Source: Roseibium suaedae (GTDB lineage: Bacteria; Pseudomonadota; Alphaproteobacteria; Rhizobiales; Stappiaceae). From it: a stretch of DNA of 64,000 bases. The notes beneath the pieces are model-generated. The model saw only the letters and a list, made by a program, of their open reading frames with translations. It was not told where the DNA came from and ran no database searches. Both the position numbers and the translations under genes were made by a program. Shown piece after piece: positions 29,478 through 38,206 of the stretch (positions within the stretch are counted from its first letter, which is position 1; each line of letters opens with the position of its first letter). The DNA is taken from positions 1,488,001 through 1,552,000 of the forward strand of contig NZ_FRBW01000001.1 of NCBI RefSeq assembly GCF_900142725.1, written 5' to 3'.

Positions 29478-30290
29478 ATGAACGTCCTTGCCAAGGCAGC
29501 CGACCTGGAAGCCGATGCGCCCGCAGGCGCTTTTGTCCAGGAAGTAACGTCGGTCCAGCATTATACCGACCGTCTTTTCCGTTTCCGCATGACCCGCCCG
29601 GCAAGCTTCCGCTTCCGTTCCGGCGAGTTTGTCATGATCGGCCTGATGATCGAGGGCAAGCCGCTCTATCGCGCCTATTCCATCGCGAGCCCGTCCTGGG
29701 ACGAAGAGCTTGAGTTCTTCTCGATCAAGGTGCCGGATGGTCCGCTGACCCAGCACCTGCAGAAGATCCAGCCGGGCGATGCGGTTCTGATGAAGAAGAA
29801 GCCGACCGGAACCCTGGTGAACGATGCCCTGATTCCGGGCAAGCGCGTCTACATGTTCTCGACCGGTACGGGCATTGCGCCTTTCGCCAGCCTGATCCGT
29901 GATCCGGACACCTATGAGAAGTTCGACCAGGTGATCCTGACCCACACCTGCCGCGAAGTGGCTGAACTGAAATACGGTCTCGATCTGGTGGAAGAGACCA
30001 AGAATGATCCGCTGATCGGCGAATACGCCCGTGAGAAGCTGGTGCATTATGCGTCTGTCACCCGCGAAGACTATCCGTTCAAGGGCCGCATCACCGATCT
30101 GATCGAGAACGGCAAGCTGTTCACCGATCTCGGCGTACCGCCGCTTGATCCGGCCATCGACCGTGGCATGATCTGCGGCTCCATGGAAATGCTGCGCGAC
30201 ACCAAAGCCTTGCTCGAAAAGGCTGGCCTCACGGAAGGCGCAAACAACAAGCCTGCCGAATTCGTCGTCGAACGCGCCTTCGTCGGCTGA
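29478..30290 (+). CDS. fpr: Ferredoxin-NADP+ reductase
   Basis: A 270-residue bacterial subclass I FNR-type flavoprotein transferring electrons between NADPH and ferredoxin or flavodoxin. FAD binding is shown by RAYSIASP and the FSIKVPDGPLT segment, NADP binding by STGTGIAPFASLIRD and CGSMEML, and the typical C-terminal VVERAFVG is present. I use ATG 29478 (MNVLAKAADLEADA); a second in-frame ATG at 29460 is possible. A strong intrinsic terminator follows 30 bp after the stop, indicating a single-gene unit. Confidence 0.95.
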   Translation: MNVLAKAADLEADAPAGAFVQEVTSVQHYTDRLFRFRMTRPASFRFRSGEFVMIGLMIEGKPLYRAYSIASPSWDEELEFFSIKVPDGPLTQHLQKIQPGDAVLMKKKPTGTLVNDALIPGKRVYMFSTGTGIAPFASLIRDPDTYEKFDQVILTHTCREVAELKYGLDLVEETKNDPLIGEYAREKLVHYASVTREDYPFKGRITDLIENGKLFTDLGVPPLDPAIDRGMICGSMEMLRDTKALLEKAGLTEGANNKPAEFVVERAFVG

Positions 30291-30320
30291 TTTAAGACGG
30301 CCTCATTCCAGACTGAAGAA

Positions 30321-30347
30321 AAGCCGGGTCAACGACCCGGCTTTTTT
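30321..30347 (+). terminator. Intrinsic terminator of fpr
   Basis: Perfect 10-bp stem AAGCCGGGTC / GACCCGGCTT with a three-base AAC loop, running into a run of T residues (30342-30347). Classic Rho-independent terminator just after the fpr stop codon. Confidence 0.95.
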
Positions 30348-30564
30348 GCTGAGTCTCCCTTGTTCTTCCGGTTGAAAAGCAGAGTTTCCAGCTACGATCA
30401 CATGGGAATTGCCGATTTTGCCAATGTCAGAAAACGGAAAGCAGGAGAAATAAACTGGTGGCAAGTGACGTTAAGCTACGTTTCTGCAAGGAATGATGGG
30501 ACACACTAGGAAAAAAGTATGGTTTGCTGAATAGGTGTGCACGAATCGGAACTCATCATGCGAG

Positions 30565-31536
30565 ATGAAGACATTGGCTCAAATTAAGGTAGTCGCTGAA
30601 ATCGGCTGCAACCACAAAGGCGACATGTCCATCGCTCGGAAAATGATCCAGATTGCTTCGCAAGACTGCGGAGTGGATGTGGTGAAATTCCAGAAGCGCT
30701 GCAATCGCGAGCTGCTGTCTGAAAAAGAGTTCAATACGCCTCATCCCGTTCCGGCAAACGCCTATGGTCCGACTTATGGTGCGCACCGCGAGTTCCTCGA
30801 GTTCGACCTGGAACAGCATCGTGAGCTTCAGGCCATTTGCCGGGATTTTGGAGTCGAGTATTCCACGTCCGTCTGGGATCTGACCTCGGCGCGGGAAATC
30901 ACTTCCCTGCAGCCGTCCCTGATCAAGATTCCCTCTGCGACCAATCAGAATTTCCAGGTGCAGGATTACCTCTGCCGCTTCTTCGAAGGGGAAATTCATG
31001 TTTCAACAGGCATGACGACCACCCGCGAACTTGAGACGCTCATCGACTTTTATGAAAAGGCCGGACGGGCGCGGGACCTTGTGCTTTATGCCTGCACCTC
31101 AGGCTATCCGGTCGCTGCCGAGGACGTTTGCCTTCTGGAAATCGACAAGTTGCAGCGCCTGTATGGCCGGCGGCTTGGAGCTACCGGTTTCTCCGGACAC
31201 CATCTTGGAACGGCAATCGACATGGCTGCTGCCGCACTCGGGCTTCAGTGTGAAAGCCATTACGAGGGGGCTGCGCCTTTCCGCTACATCGAACGGCATT
31301 TCACGCTCGACAAGACGTGGAAGGGGACGGACCATTCCGCCAGCCTCGAGCCTGACGAGATGCGCCGTCTCTGCGAAGATCTTCGGACTGTTCAGTCTGC
31401 CCTGCGTTTCAAGGATACACAGATCCTTGATGTTGAGGTGCCTCAGCGCCATAAACTGAAATGGCGCGAAATGGAGCGGCAGCGGGAAGACGCCGAACTA
31501 CCGGAACTGGTCAAGCCGCTGAACAGGATGATGTGA
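30565..31536 (+). CDS. neuB: N-acetylneuraminate (nonulosonic acid) synthase, NeuB-like, without SAF domain
   Basis: A TIM-barrel synthase condensing PEP with a six-carbon amino sugar to a nine-carbon sialic-type acid. Seen: VVAEIGCNHKGDMSIARKMI (family N-terminus), VDVVKFQKR, GVEYSTSVWD, IKIPSATNQN, STGMTTTRELE, YACTSGYP, GFSGHHLG and the metal/PEP-site IERHFTLDKTWKGTDHSASL. At 323 residues it ends just after the barrel: the C-terminal SAF (antifreeze-like) domain that closes the active site of the partner subunit in classical NeuB is absent. ATG 30565 is preferred over an upstream GTG at 30535. It starts a group with the phosphatase 15 bp downstream. Whether the product is Neu5Ac, legionaminic or pseudaminic acid cannot be decided. 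Confidence 0.85.
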   Translation: MKTLAQIKVVAEIGCNHKGDMSIARKMIQIASQDCGVDVVKFQKRCNRELLSEKEFNTPHPVPANAYGPTYGAHREFLEFDLEQHRELQAICRDFGVEYSTSVWDLTSAREITSLQPSLIKIPSATNQNFQVQDYLCRFFEGEIHVSTGMTTTRELETLIDFYEKAGRARDLVLYACTSGYPVAAEDVCLLEIDKLQRLYGRRLGATGFSGHHLGTAIDMAAAALGLQCESHYEGAAPFRYIERHFTLDKTWKGTDHSASLEPDEMRRLCEDLRTVQSALRFKDTQILDVEVPQRHKLKWREMERQREDAELPELVKPLNRMM

Positions 31537-31551
31537 GGCAAATATCCGGGC

Positions 31552-32031
31552 ATGGTGCAGATTAAAGCCCTGGTGACCGATTTCGACGGCGTTCATACAG
31601 ACAACACGGTTCTTGTCGATGAAGAGGGGCGTGAATTCGTCAGCTGTTCAAGACGCGATGGCATGGGTATCGAACTGCTGCGGGAAAAGGGCTTGCATCT
31701 CCTGATCCTGTCACGTGAAGCGAACCCTGTTGTTCGAGCGCGTGCCCGCAAGCTCCGTATGGAAGTGATGCATCACGTTCTGGACAAGCTTCCGGCGCTG
31801 GATGACTGGCGCCGTGAAGCGCAGCTTCAGTGGGAAGAAATCGCCTATATTGGCGATGATATCAATGACATCGACTGCCTCAAGGCTTGCGGGCTGGGAG
31901 CGGTTCCAGCCGACGCCCACAAGGATGCGAAGGTTTACGCAGATCTTGTCCTGACCGAAAATGGCGGTAAGGGAGCGATCCGCGAGCTGTGCGACTATCT
32001 CCTTGCGAATGACCTTGTTCTGACACCCTGA
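31552..32031 (+). CDS. KdsC-like HAD phosphatase (Kdo-8-P / nonulosonate-9-P type)
   Basis: A 159-residue capless HAD phosphatase of the YrbI/KdsC family. The nucleophile motif TDFDGVHTDN, motif II LSREAN, the conserved lysine in LDKLPAL and motif IV YIGDDINDIDCL are intact. The family dephosphorylates Kdo-8-phosphate or sialic-acid 9-phosphates and is often fused to CMP-sialate synthetases. Located 15 bp after the NeuB-like gene and near the NeuA-like gene, it probably dephosphorylates the NeuB-type product, or serves Kdo. Start ATG 31552 fits. Confidence 0.88.
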   Translation: MVQIKALVTDFDGVHTDNTVLVDEEGREFVSCSRRDGMGIELLREKGLHLLILSREANPVVRARARKLRMEVMHHVLDKLPALDDWRREAQLQWEEIAYIGDDINDIDCLKACGLGAVPADAHKDAKVYADLVLTENGGKGAIRELCDYLLANDLVLTP

Positions 32032-32068
32032 CCGGTCGGAAGGTCAGAGGCGCAGGGTCAAAAGGCAA

Positions 32069-33004
32069 TCAGGCTGGTTTTCGGGCAATTGCAATCAGGG
32101 TATCCGTGGCGTCCTGAGCTTCGAGGTGCGCAGCATAGGCGCGGTCGAGCTCGGGGCTGGAGTGTTGAGCCAGGGAGACATGTCCACCTGGCTTCCGGTT
32201 CAAAAGCCAGCCGAGATGATTGGCATAGCCATAGCGTTGCGTTCCTTTAATCTCCTGGATCTCGAAACCGCAGGCCGTCAGCAAGGCTCGCAGACTGTCC
32301 CTTGTGTGCAGCACCAGGTGTTCGCTCCAGTAGATGAAATCCCTGTATTCGGGCAGGTCGAGCTTGTCTGACAGATAGTCCCTGGCATGTGGCACCTCGA
32401 TGAAGACATGCCCTCCCGGTTTCAAGGCCGTCCGGATTGCAGTCAACATTTCGATTTGCCTGGGCAGATGCTCGAGGACGTGAAACAGGGTGATGACGTC
32501 AAAACGCCCGGTGATGCTGGAAATGTCCTTGTGAAGCCCAGCCTTGTCTCCAAGCCGCTTTTCAATGAGGTCCAGCAGGTCGTCGCGAATTTCGACGCCG
32601 TGAACTTCTGAAGCAATCGGCAGGGCTCCGTCGAGATACAGCCCCCGTCCAGTGCCGAAGTCACATACGCTGCGTCCGCGGATCAATTCGCCTGTTTCCT
32701 TCAGGCGGCGTTCAAGATCTCCGTCTGCGCGAGGCAAGGAAACAACGCCAGACTTGAGAGTGACCTCTGCTTCTTCCTTCGCGCCGATGGTCTTTTCGCG
32801 ATAGTGGCGCGAAAGGTCAGGCAGAGTTCCCAGCAGGATGACGCCAGTGTCCTGATCTCTCCAGACAGGTATGTCGGTATCCCGGGTCCGGGGCCAGTGC
32901 AGTTTGAGCGCGCCTGGACGAATTGCGCCAATGGCAGCAAGGTCTTCGGCAAAGGGGGAAGGGCTGAAGGCCGCCGGCCAGGGGGCAGTGTCATCAGGGC
33001 GCAT
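32069..33004 (-). CDS. Class I SAM-dependent methyltransferase
   Basis: A 311-residue protein with a Methyltransf_23/UbiG-like core at about residues 90-235: motif I VCDFGTGRGLYLDGAL, the acidic HGVEIRDDLLDL, the LFHVLEHLP motif and KPGGHVFIEVPHARDYL. The N-terminal 85 residues and the C-terminal part are not diagnostic. It lies on the opposite strand inside the nonulosonic-acid group, which suggests O-methylation of a capsule sugar. This style of protein (FHVLEHLP, PHARDYLS) is frequent in polysaccharide loci. Target unknown. Confidence 0.85.
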   Translation of the reverse strand: MRPDDTAPWPAAFSPSPFAEDLAAIGAIRPGALKLHWPRTRDTDIPVWRDQDTGVILLGTLPDLSRHYREKTIGAKEEAEVTLKSGVVSLPRADGDLERRLKETGELIRGRSVCDFGTGRGLYLDGALPIASEVHGVEIRDDLLDLIEKRLGDKAGLHKDISSITGRFDVITLFHVLEHLPRQIEMLTAIRTALKPGGHVFIEVPHARDYLSDKLDLPEYRDFIYWSEHLVLHTRDSLRALLTACGFEIQEIKGTQRYGYANHLGWLLNRKPGGHVSLAQHSSPELDRAYAAHLEAQDATDTLIAIARKPA

Positions 33005-33342
33005 GACCGCGGGTCTCCAGACATCGGGACAAAGCTTCTGCCAGTCGCGTCAAGCAGAGCTTGCCAAGCTCGCGTGGGCCGACTGATTCCATAGGAACAG
33101 TCTCGCGAATTCCCCTGGAAAGGGAAGGGCATAGCGTCACGGATGAGCGTGATACGGCGCATCGAATTGTTGATAGGCGTTTAACTGTCAGGGGGCACAT
33201 TGCCTTTGTGGGCAAAGAGTTAAAAGATACTGACGCTTGGGAATCGTGCCCAATGCGGGTTTGACGGCCTTTCCTGTCTCCCGCGTTCCGGACAGGACAT
33301 GCGCGCATCTCAGGGGTTCAAGGGGGCTGAACAGCAAAATCA
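33005..33342. other. Divergent intergenic region with promoters for the methyltransferase and neuA-like genes
   Basis: A 338-bp gap between two divergently transcribed genes. It must hold both promoters, but I could not single out convincing -35/-10 pairs. No hairpin, repeat or RNA gene stood out. Confidence 0.4.
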
Positions 33343-34068
33343 ATGACTTGCGTCGCTATTGTACCGGCCCGTGGAGGTTCCAAGGGCGTCCCGGGCAAAA
33401 ATCTCAAGCAGCTCGCTGGACGGCCGCTCATTGCCTGGACGATCGAGGCTGCAAAGTCCGTGGCAGGCATCGATGATGTCATTGTGTCCACGGATGACGA
33501 GCAGATTGCTGAGACGGCCCGGAGCTGGGGAGCGACGGTTCCCTTCGAGCGCCCTTCCGATCTTGCCCAGGATCATGTCCACGCCATTCATGTCGTGCTT
33601 CACGCAATCGATTGGCTGGAACAGCAGGGACGTACTCCCGATGCGGTGATGATGCTGCTGCCGACCGCGCCGCTGCGCCGGTCCTGGCATATCGAGAATG
33701 CCCTCTCGGCCTATCAGCAGGATCCCTCAAAGCCGGTGATTTCCGTCTATCACCTGACAACCTCGATGATCAGTTTGCGCTGGATCGAAGGGGAGACCCT
33801 TGTGCCAGCTTTCCCTGCGGATGATCTCAACATCCAGCGTCAGGACGTCAAGCCGATCTATGGCGTAAACGGCAGCATCTACATCGCCTCGCCGCAGCAT
33901 CTTAAACAGCATCGGACCTATCACACACCGGATGCGCGGGCCTTCGTCATGGATCGTCTGCATTCCATGGATATCAATTCATACGACGACTTCACCATTG
34001 CGCAGCATCTCATGCAGTCCCCGGACGTGGACCTGGACCGAAGCCTGCTGAACCCTGAGGAATATTGA
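33343..34068 (+). CDS. neuA: CMP-nonulosonic acid (acylneuraminate) cytidylyltransferase
   Basis: A 241-residue CTP-transferase activating a sialic-type acid as its CMP-sugar. The CTP-binding N-terminus VAIVPARGGSKGVPGKNLK is textbook, and DDVIVSTDDEQIAETA, LLPTAPLRRSWHIENAL and the YGVNGSIYI segment place it in the NeuA/PseF/LegF group rather than KdsB. Length matches the single-domain form. It abuts the next gene (stop TGA immediately followed by ATG). With NeuB- and KdsC-like genes it completes synthesis and activation of a nonulosonic acid. Exact sugar unknown. Confidence 0.9.
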   Translation: MTCVAIVPARGGSKGVPGKNLKQLAGRPLIAWTIEAAKSVAGIDDVIVSTDDEQIAETARSWGATVPFERPSDLAQDHVHAIHVVLHAIDWLEQQGRTPDAVMMLLPTAPLRRSWHIENALSAYQQDPSKPVISVYHLTTSMISLRWIEGETLVPAFPADDLNIQRQDVKPIYGVNGSIYIASPQHLKQHRTYHTPDARAFVMDRLHSMDINSYDDFTIAQHLMQSPDVDLDRSLLNPEEY

Positions 34069-35199
34069 ATGAGAATTGCACATGTGGGTGCCTGGGGCCG
34101 GAACTTCGGAGATTTTGCCCTGCAGGCTGGCGAGATGGCTGTGTTTTCCGCTGATGCCGGAGAACCGCTCGAGTTTCTGCAGATCCATTCGCAGAAGACC
34201 CGGTTCCATCCGGACCTGATCGATCACATCAATGCGACTTGCGACCTGATGGTGGTTGGCGGTGGCGGATTGATCTTCCACCGGCCGGAGGATTCCAGCC
34301 GTTCGGGCTGGCAGTTCGACATCACCCTGGAAGATCTCGAGCGCATCAAGGTGCCGCTCGCGGTCTATGCGATCGGGTACAACGCATTTCATTTCGATCA
34401 GCTCAAGCTGCTTCCCATCGCCATGCAGCATCTCAAGGCGGTGCAGGACAAGGCATTCCTCTTTTCTGTGCGGAACCAGGGCACCAAACGCGCGTTGATC
34501 CGCGGTGGGCTGGATGCAGAGCGGATCGAGGTTATTCCCGATCCTGGCATGTATGTGCCGCCGGTGCCTTTTACCTTGCCCAAGGCAAAGAACGGCAGCC
34601 TCAAGATCGGCATCAACTGGGCGGGTGACCGGCCGCATTTCCGGTTTGCCGAGCCCTGGGAGCAAACCAGAGCGCAGCTGGTTGATGCCATGTGCGGAGC
34701 TTTCGAGGCTGTTGCGGAAAAGCACCCTGACCTTCAGGTCTATTTCCTGCCGCATCTGGAAGAGCGGATCGACAGCGATGTCTGGCCGATGTTCCAGGAA
34801 AGGCTCGGCGAGCGTGTCATCAATCTGGAAGACGACGCCAGTTATATCTATCCGCCGTCCCTGACCCAGGTCGGTTTCCTGGCTGATGCCTACCGCCAGA
34901 TGGATCTGGCAATCGGGATGCGTGGCCATGCGACCATCGTGCCGTTTGGCATGAACACGCCGGTCCTTGGCCTTGGAAGCCATGACAAGGTCGGCTTCTT
35001 TCTGGAAGAAGTCGGCATGCTGGACAATTGGCTGTCCAACCAGACCGATGCAGCCGCAGGCGGCGCGGAGGCGATTGCCTCCAAGATCCTGCAGGTGCTT
35101 GCAGAGCGTCCGGATCAGAAAGCCAGGATGGCAGGGCAGTTCGAGATCTGCCGGTCCACGACCCGCGGCTTCCACCAGCGGATGTTCTCAGGCATCTGA
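34069..35199 (+). CDS. Polysaccharide pyruvyl transferase-family protein
   Basis: A 376-residue protein with the PS_pyruv_trans fold (CsaB/ExoV/WcaK-like), which adds ketal pyruvate to sugars of surface polymers. Supporting segments: the N-terminal HVGAWGRNFGDFALQ, the MVVGGGGLIFH motif, AIGYNAFHF, SVRNQGTKRAL, VIPDPGMYVPP and IGMRGHATIVPFGMNTPVLGL near the C-terminus. It starts directly at the stop codon of the neuA-like gene, indicating translational coupling. Some family members are glycosyltransferase-like, so sugar transfer rather than pyruvylation remains possible. Confidence 0.85.
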   Translation: MRIAHVGAWGRNFGDFALQAGEMAVFSADAGEPLEFLQIHSQKTRFHPDLIDHINATCDLMVVGGGGLIFHRPEDSSRSGWQFDITLEDLERIKVPLAVYAIGYNAFHFDQLKLLPIAMQHLKAVQDKAFLFSVRNQGTKRALIRGGLDAERIEVIPDPGMYVPPVPFTLPKAKNGSLKIGINWAGDRPHFRFAEPWEQTRAQLVDAMCGAFEAVAEKHPDLQVYFLPHLEERIDSDVWPMFQERLGERVINLEDDASYIYPPSLTQVGFLADAYRQMDLAIGMRGHATIVPFGMNTPVLGLGSHDKVGFFLEEVGMLDNWLSNQTDAAAGGAEAIASKILQVLAERPDQKARMAGQFEICRSTTRGFHQRMFSGI

Positions 35200-35242
35200 G
35201 GTCTTTCGCCAGACTATCCTGTCCATCCCGCCGGATGCGCGC

Positions 35243-37102
35243 TCAAAGCCCCAAACGCTTCAGGCGCTCATCCGGTGTTGAGGTCTTGGCCCAGTTTTCC
35301 AGATCGACCAGCAGCCGTGGAACGATGTCGCTTGAGCGTTCATCGGGCTGTATGCGGTAGTAGGTCGTGTTGGAGAACCACGGCGGATTCTGCTGGCCCA
35401 TCAGCACGACGCTGTTGATGGAGCCAAAGCGCCAGCAGGGCACAGCCAGGGCGCCTGCCAGATCGCCGACACTGCTGTTGGCGGTCACCACCAGATCAAC
35501 GCAGGCGGTCAAGGCTGCGGCGGCGTTCAGGTCATCCATCAGGTCGATGTCATCCCAGTCATGAATCTCGACCCCCAGGGCATCCCTTGCCCACAGCAGC
35601 TCCTTTTGAAGCGCAGCATATTGCAGGTTGACGAAGATGACGTCGGGGGTGCGCAGGACCGGTGAGAGCTGAAGGATGCTCAGGTACCAACGGGCCCGCC
35701 AAGTGGCGAGTGCCTTCGAGCGCCAGGAGATCCCGACAATCGGCTTGCCTTCCGGGTTTGGAATGCGGGCCATGTATTCGCGGGCAAGGCCCTTGTCGAA
35801 GCCGAGGTAGGGGTGTTCGGCTTTCTTGAAGTCCCCAGCATTCCGGCGGAAGTATTTGCCCAGATCCGCCATGCAGCACTGCAGGTCATAGTCATGGGCT
35901 TCCTGCTGCTTGGTCAGGTGGTTGAACTTGCCCGGGCGGACCGTAATGCCGGGGAAATTCGACTGGACCAGCTTTTGCAGCTTTACCGGAACTTCTGCGA
36001 TCAAGTGGCCTGAAAGCCCTTGCGCCTCTTTCAGCATGGAGACGTTTCGCAGGACGTCGCCGATCCCCTGGTCCGTCCAGACCATCAGGGACTTGTCCGG
36101 GATGGCGCTGCCATCCCATTCGGGAACGTCAAACTCGCGGCATAGAACGGAAGCGATCTTGTCCCGGAACCTGGCATCGGCATATCGCCAGCCGTTTTCA
36201 AAATCGCCCATGGCGAAATAGGAAAGCGAGAGGTTCCAGTCCGCAGTCGGCAGGTTCATGTCTGCCAGCTTCATCGCAGTCTTGAAACAGTCGACCGATT
36301 CTGCGAAGCGGCCAATCGCCTGATAGACCACCCCCAGAGTGACCTGACGATGCGGATCGGATGGTTTGGCGGTCGCCGCGGTTTCGATGAAGGGCAGGGC
36401 TCTCAATGCCTCGCCCATCTTGAAGAGCACACGGGCCATCTCATGGCTGAGATCGTCGCGATCGGGAAAGAGTTTGAGCGCCGCCTCCAGCTCACTTTCG
36501 CAAGCCTCAAACTCCACAAGTTCCAGCCGAGCCCTGGCTCGCTGAACATAGTTTTCCGGATTTTTCGGGTCGAGGCGGACGGCAGCGTCGAAGAACTCGA
36601 CGGCTTCCTTGAAGCGCTTCTGGTCGCGCAAGAGCAGGCCGTAGTTGCTGTTGGCATCCGCATAGTTGGGCACGCGGCTGATGAGGAACTTGAAGACCTC
36701 TTCCGCTTCCTCGGGCCGCTCCAGCTTGGTCAGGGCGATGGCCTTCAGGTTATAGGCTTCGACGATGTTCGGGTTCAGTGCCAGCGCCTTCTCGGCGTTT
36801 TCGAGAATGACCTCGGGGCCCGAACTGACGATGTCGCTGTGGGCGCGGGCGAGATTGGAATAGAAGACCCCCTGTTTGGGGGAGAGGGCAATCGCCTTTT
36901 CGATGTATTTGATCGCCGAATGCGGATCACCGAGCTGGCGGAAGCTGACGCCGTAAAGATGATTGGCATCCGCGTTGTCCGGCAGCTTCTTCAGGACCAG
37001 CTTGTAGAGCTTCTGCGCCTTGGCGAAGTCGCCCGCCTTTTGCAGGGCAAGCGCCTTGTGCATCTTCTCCATCATCGGATTGGCTGCAGCCTTGGGCGCC
37101 AT
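35243..37102 (-). CDS. TPR protein with C-terminal glycosyltransferase-like domain
   Basis: A 619-residue protein. Residues about 10-310 are made of eight or so tetratricopeptide repeats (for example AKAQKLYKLVLKKLPDNADA, AIKYIEKAIALSP). Residues about 320-600 resemble the GT-B C-terminal domains attached to TPR arrays in alphaproteobacteria (WDGSAIPDKSLMVWTDQGIGD, KPIVGISWRSK, VVTANSSVGDLAGALAVPCW). Such TPR-glycosyltransferases are found in capsule and flagellin glycosylation loci. ATG 37102 is well placed. It is convergent with the pyruvyltransferase-like gene and closes the polysaccharide region. A role in protein or polymer glycosylation is inferred. Confidence 0.82.
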   Translation of the reverse strand: MAPKAAANPMMEKMHKALALQKAGDFAKAQKLYKLVLKKLPDNADANHLYGVSFRQLGDPHSAIKYIEKAIALSPKQGVFYSNLARAHSDIVSSGPEVILENAEKALALNPNIVEAYNLKAIALTKLERPEEAEEVFKFLISRVPNYADANSNYGLLLRDQKRFKEAVEFFDAAVRLDPKNPENYVQRARARLELVEFEACESELEAALKLFPDRDDLSHEMARVLFKMGEALRALPFIETAATAKPSDPHRQVTLGVVYQAIGRFAESVDCFKTAMKLADMNLPTADWNLSLSYFAMGDFENGWRYADARFRDKIASVLCREFDVPEWDGSAIPDKSLMVWTDQGIGDVLRNVSMLKEAQGLSGHLIAEVPVKLQKLVQSNFPGITVRPGKFNHLTKQQEAHDYDLQCCMADLGKYFRRNAGDFKKAEHPYLGFDKGLAREYMARIPNPEGKPIVGISWRSKALATWRARWYLSILQLSPVLRTPDVIFVNLQYAALQKELLWARDALGVEIHDWDDIDLMDDLNAAAALTACVDLVVTANSSVGDLAGALAVPCWRFGSINSVVLMGQQNPPWFSNTTYYRIQPDERSSDIVPRLLVDLENWAKTSTPDERLKRLGL

Positions 37103-37429
37103 GGGTCCTGCCTTGCTCTGGTCTCTGGCCGCTCTCTCGGACGGAGCGGAATCATGGCAAGTCTAGCAGGGCGCCAGGGATGGGGAGACGGTCTTTGCCG
37201 GTTTCAAAGGTGTTTCCGCAGGTTTCTGCGCGGTAAAGCTGGATAAGGGCTGCTTCTTGCGGAAGACAGGTGCAAACGCGCAGTTCGCTCTCCCGGAAGG
37301 GGACTGCGTTTCAGAGCACGAGTTTTGACGAAAATGGTGGGCGATACTGGGCCTGCCGCTCTCCCTCCCCATGTGGTGAGGGCTGTTGCTGTAATCTCTG
37401 CCACCATCGCGCCATAAATACTCAATTTA
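37103..37429. other. Boundary segment with short copy of the tRNA-Val end
   Basis: Between the TPR gene and an AT-rich stretch. No gene was seen. It contains, at 37331-37351, a 21-nt exact copy of the sequence that starts the attL fragment at 38458 (complement of the tRNA CCA end and acceptor stem). Base composition shifts sharply to AT-rich around 37400. Confidence 0.6.
37331..37351 (-). repeat. Short direct repeat of the attL tRNA-Val acceptor end
   Basis: Twenty-one bases identical to 38458-38478, covering the complement of CCA, the discriminator A and the seven acceptor-stem bases plus part of the T stem of tRNA-Val, and continuing four A residues past the CCA end. The two copies are 1127 bp apart in the same orientation and bracket an AT-rich stretch, as expected for an older or nested attachment site. 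Confidence 0.65.
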
Positions 37430-37846
37430 TCACCTCAACTTCCAGTATAGCTTGCTGATGCAAATGTTGTTGTCTTTTATGAAAAGGGTGCTGTGTCTGA
37501 GTGTCGCTGGTATTTTGTTGATAATAATTCTATCTATCTCGTATTTTTTTATAACTACGTCTTCTGTTGCGTCTGCTCTCTTTAACTTTATGTCTAATAG
37601 GCAATTATTTGAGCTAAAGTATCTTAGATGTAGTTCTTCTGAATTTATTTCAATTTCGTTTGTGTTCTTGCTATGAAGGAGAAATAGCAATGAAAGTGAT
37701 AGCATTCCAATTGAAACTATTATCGGTTCCGCACTGTAGTTTGTATTGTGTGCTTCAAATGCAGAGGATATTGTAAGTAGTATCGATAATATGAGGAATG
37801 AAATAAATACATATCTGTTAAATCTTTGCTTGTATCTGATTTTCAT
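37430..37846 (-). CDS. Hypothetical small membrane protein
   Basis: A 138-residue product not recognised. Two hydrophobic segments near the N-terminus (FISFLILSILLTISSAF and IIVSIGMLSLSLLFLL) are followed by a basic, beta-rich soluble domain ending in ISKLYWKLR. ATG 37846 is chosen over a GTG at 37855. The gene is strongly AT-rich, unlike the capsule genes to its left, and lies between the two tRNA-end repeats, so it is probably foreign DNA. The layout (two membrane helices plus a small beta domain) resembles PH-like membrane proteins but I cannot assign it. Confidence 0.5.
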   Translation of the reverse strand: MKIRYKQRFNRYVFISFLILSILLTISSAFEAHNTNYSAEPIIVSIGMLSLSLLFLLHSKNTNEIEINSEELHLRYFSSNNCLLDIKLKRADATEDVVIKKYEIDRIIINKIPATLRHSTLFIKDNNICISKLYWKLR

Positions 37847-37927
37847 GTGATTCACTCTGTTGGCCTGTGTCCAGGTTGGTAATTATATTCTATTTTATTT
37901 GTTTGTTAGTATATTTTATTATTAATT

Positions 37928-38206
37928 GTGATTTATTGTCTATTTTTCATTTTTATTGGTTTGGTTTTACAATATGCTTCTAAATTACTCAGTTTTATAT
38001 TTGGGAGTATAGGCCTTTTGTTCTTTTCACCGATAGATGACAGTTTGCATAATTTTCTCCATATGATTGAGAGCCTTAGTGACACGATGAGGCTTGAGAT
38101 GGCTTCGGAAGAAGGGACGTCCATCGATATCGAAAGCCAGAGCGATGGACTGGCAGGACAACTGTATTCAGCGGATGGGTGGATCTGCAAATATAGCCAA
38201 TATTGA
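37928..38206 (+). CDS. Possible small membrane ORF
   Basis: A 92-codon rightward frame opening with GTG, with a hydrophobic N-terminal half (LFFIFIGLVLQYASKLLSFIFGSIGLLFF) and an acidic C-terminal half. It has no clear ribosome site and no recognisable family. AT-richness makes chance hydrophobic frames likely here, so it is listed only as a possibility. Confidence 0.2.
   Translation: MIYCLFFIFIGLVLQYASKLLSFIFGSIGLLFFSPIDDSLHNFLHMIESLSDTMRLEMASEEGTSIDIESQSDGLAGQLYSADGWICKYSQY

Noticed and set aside
30535-30564. Upstream GTG start for the NeuB-like gene
   Set aside because: It adds ten residues not seen in the family; ATG 30565 places the conserved VVAEIGCNHKGD segment at the normal distance.
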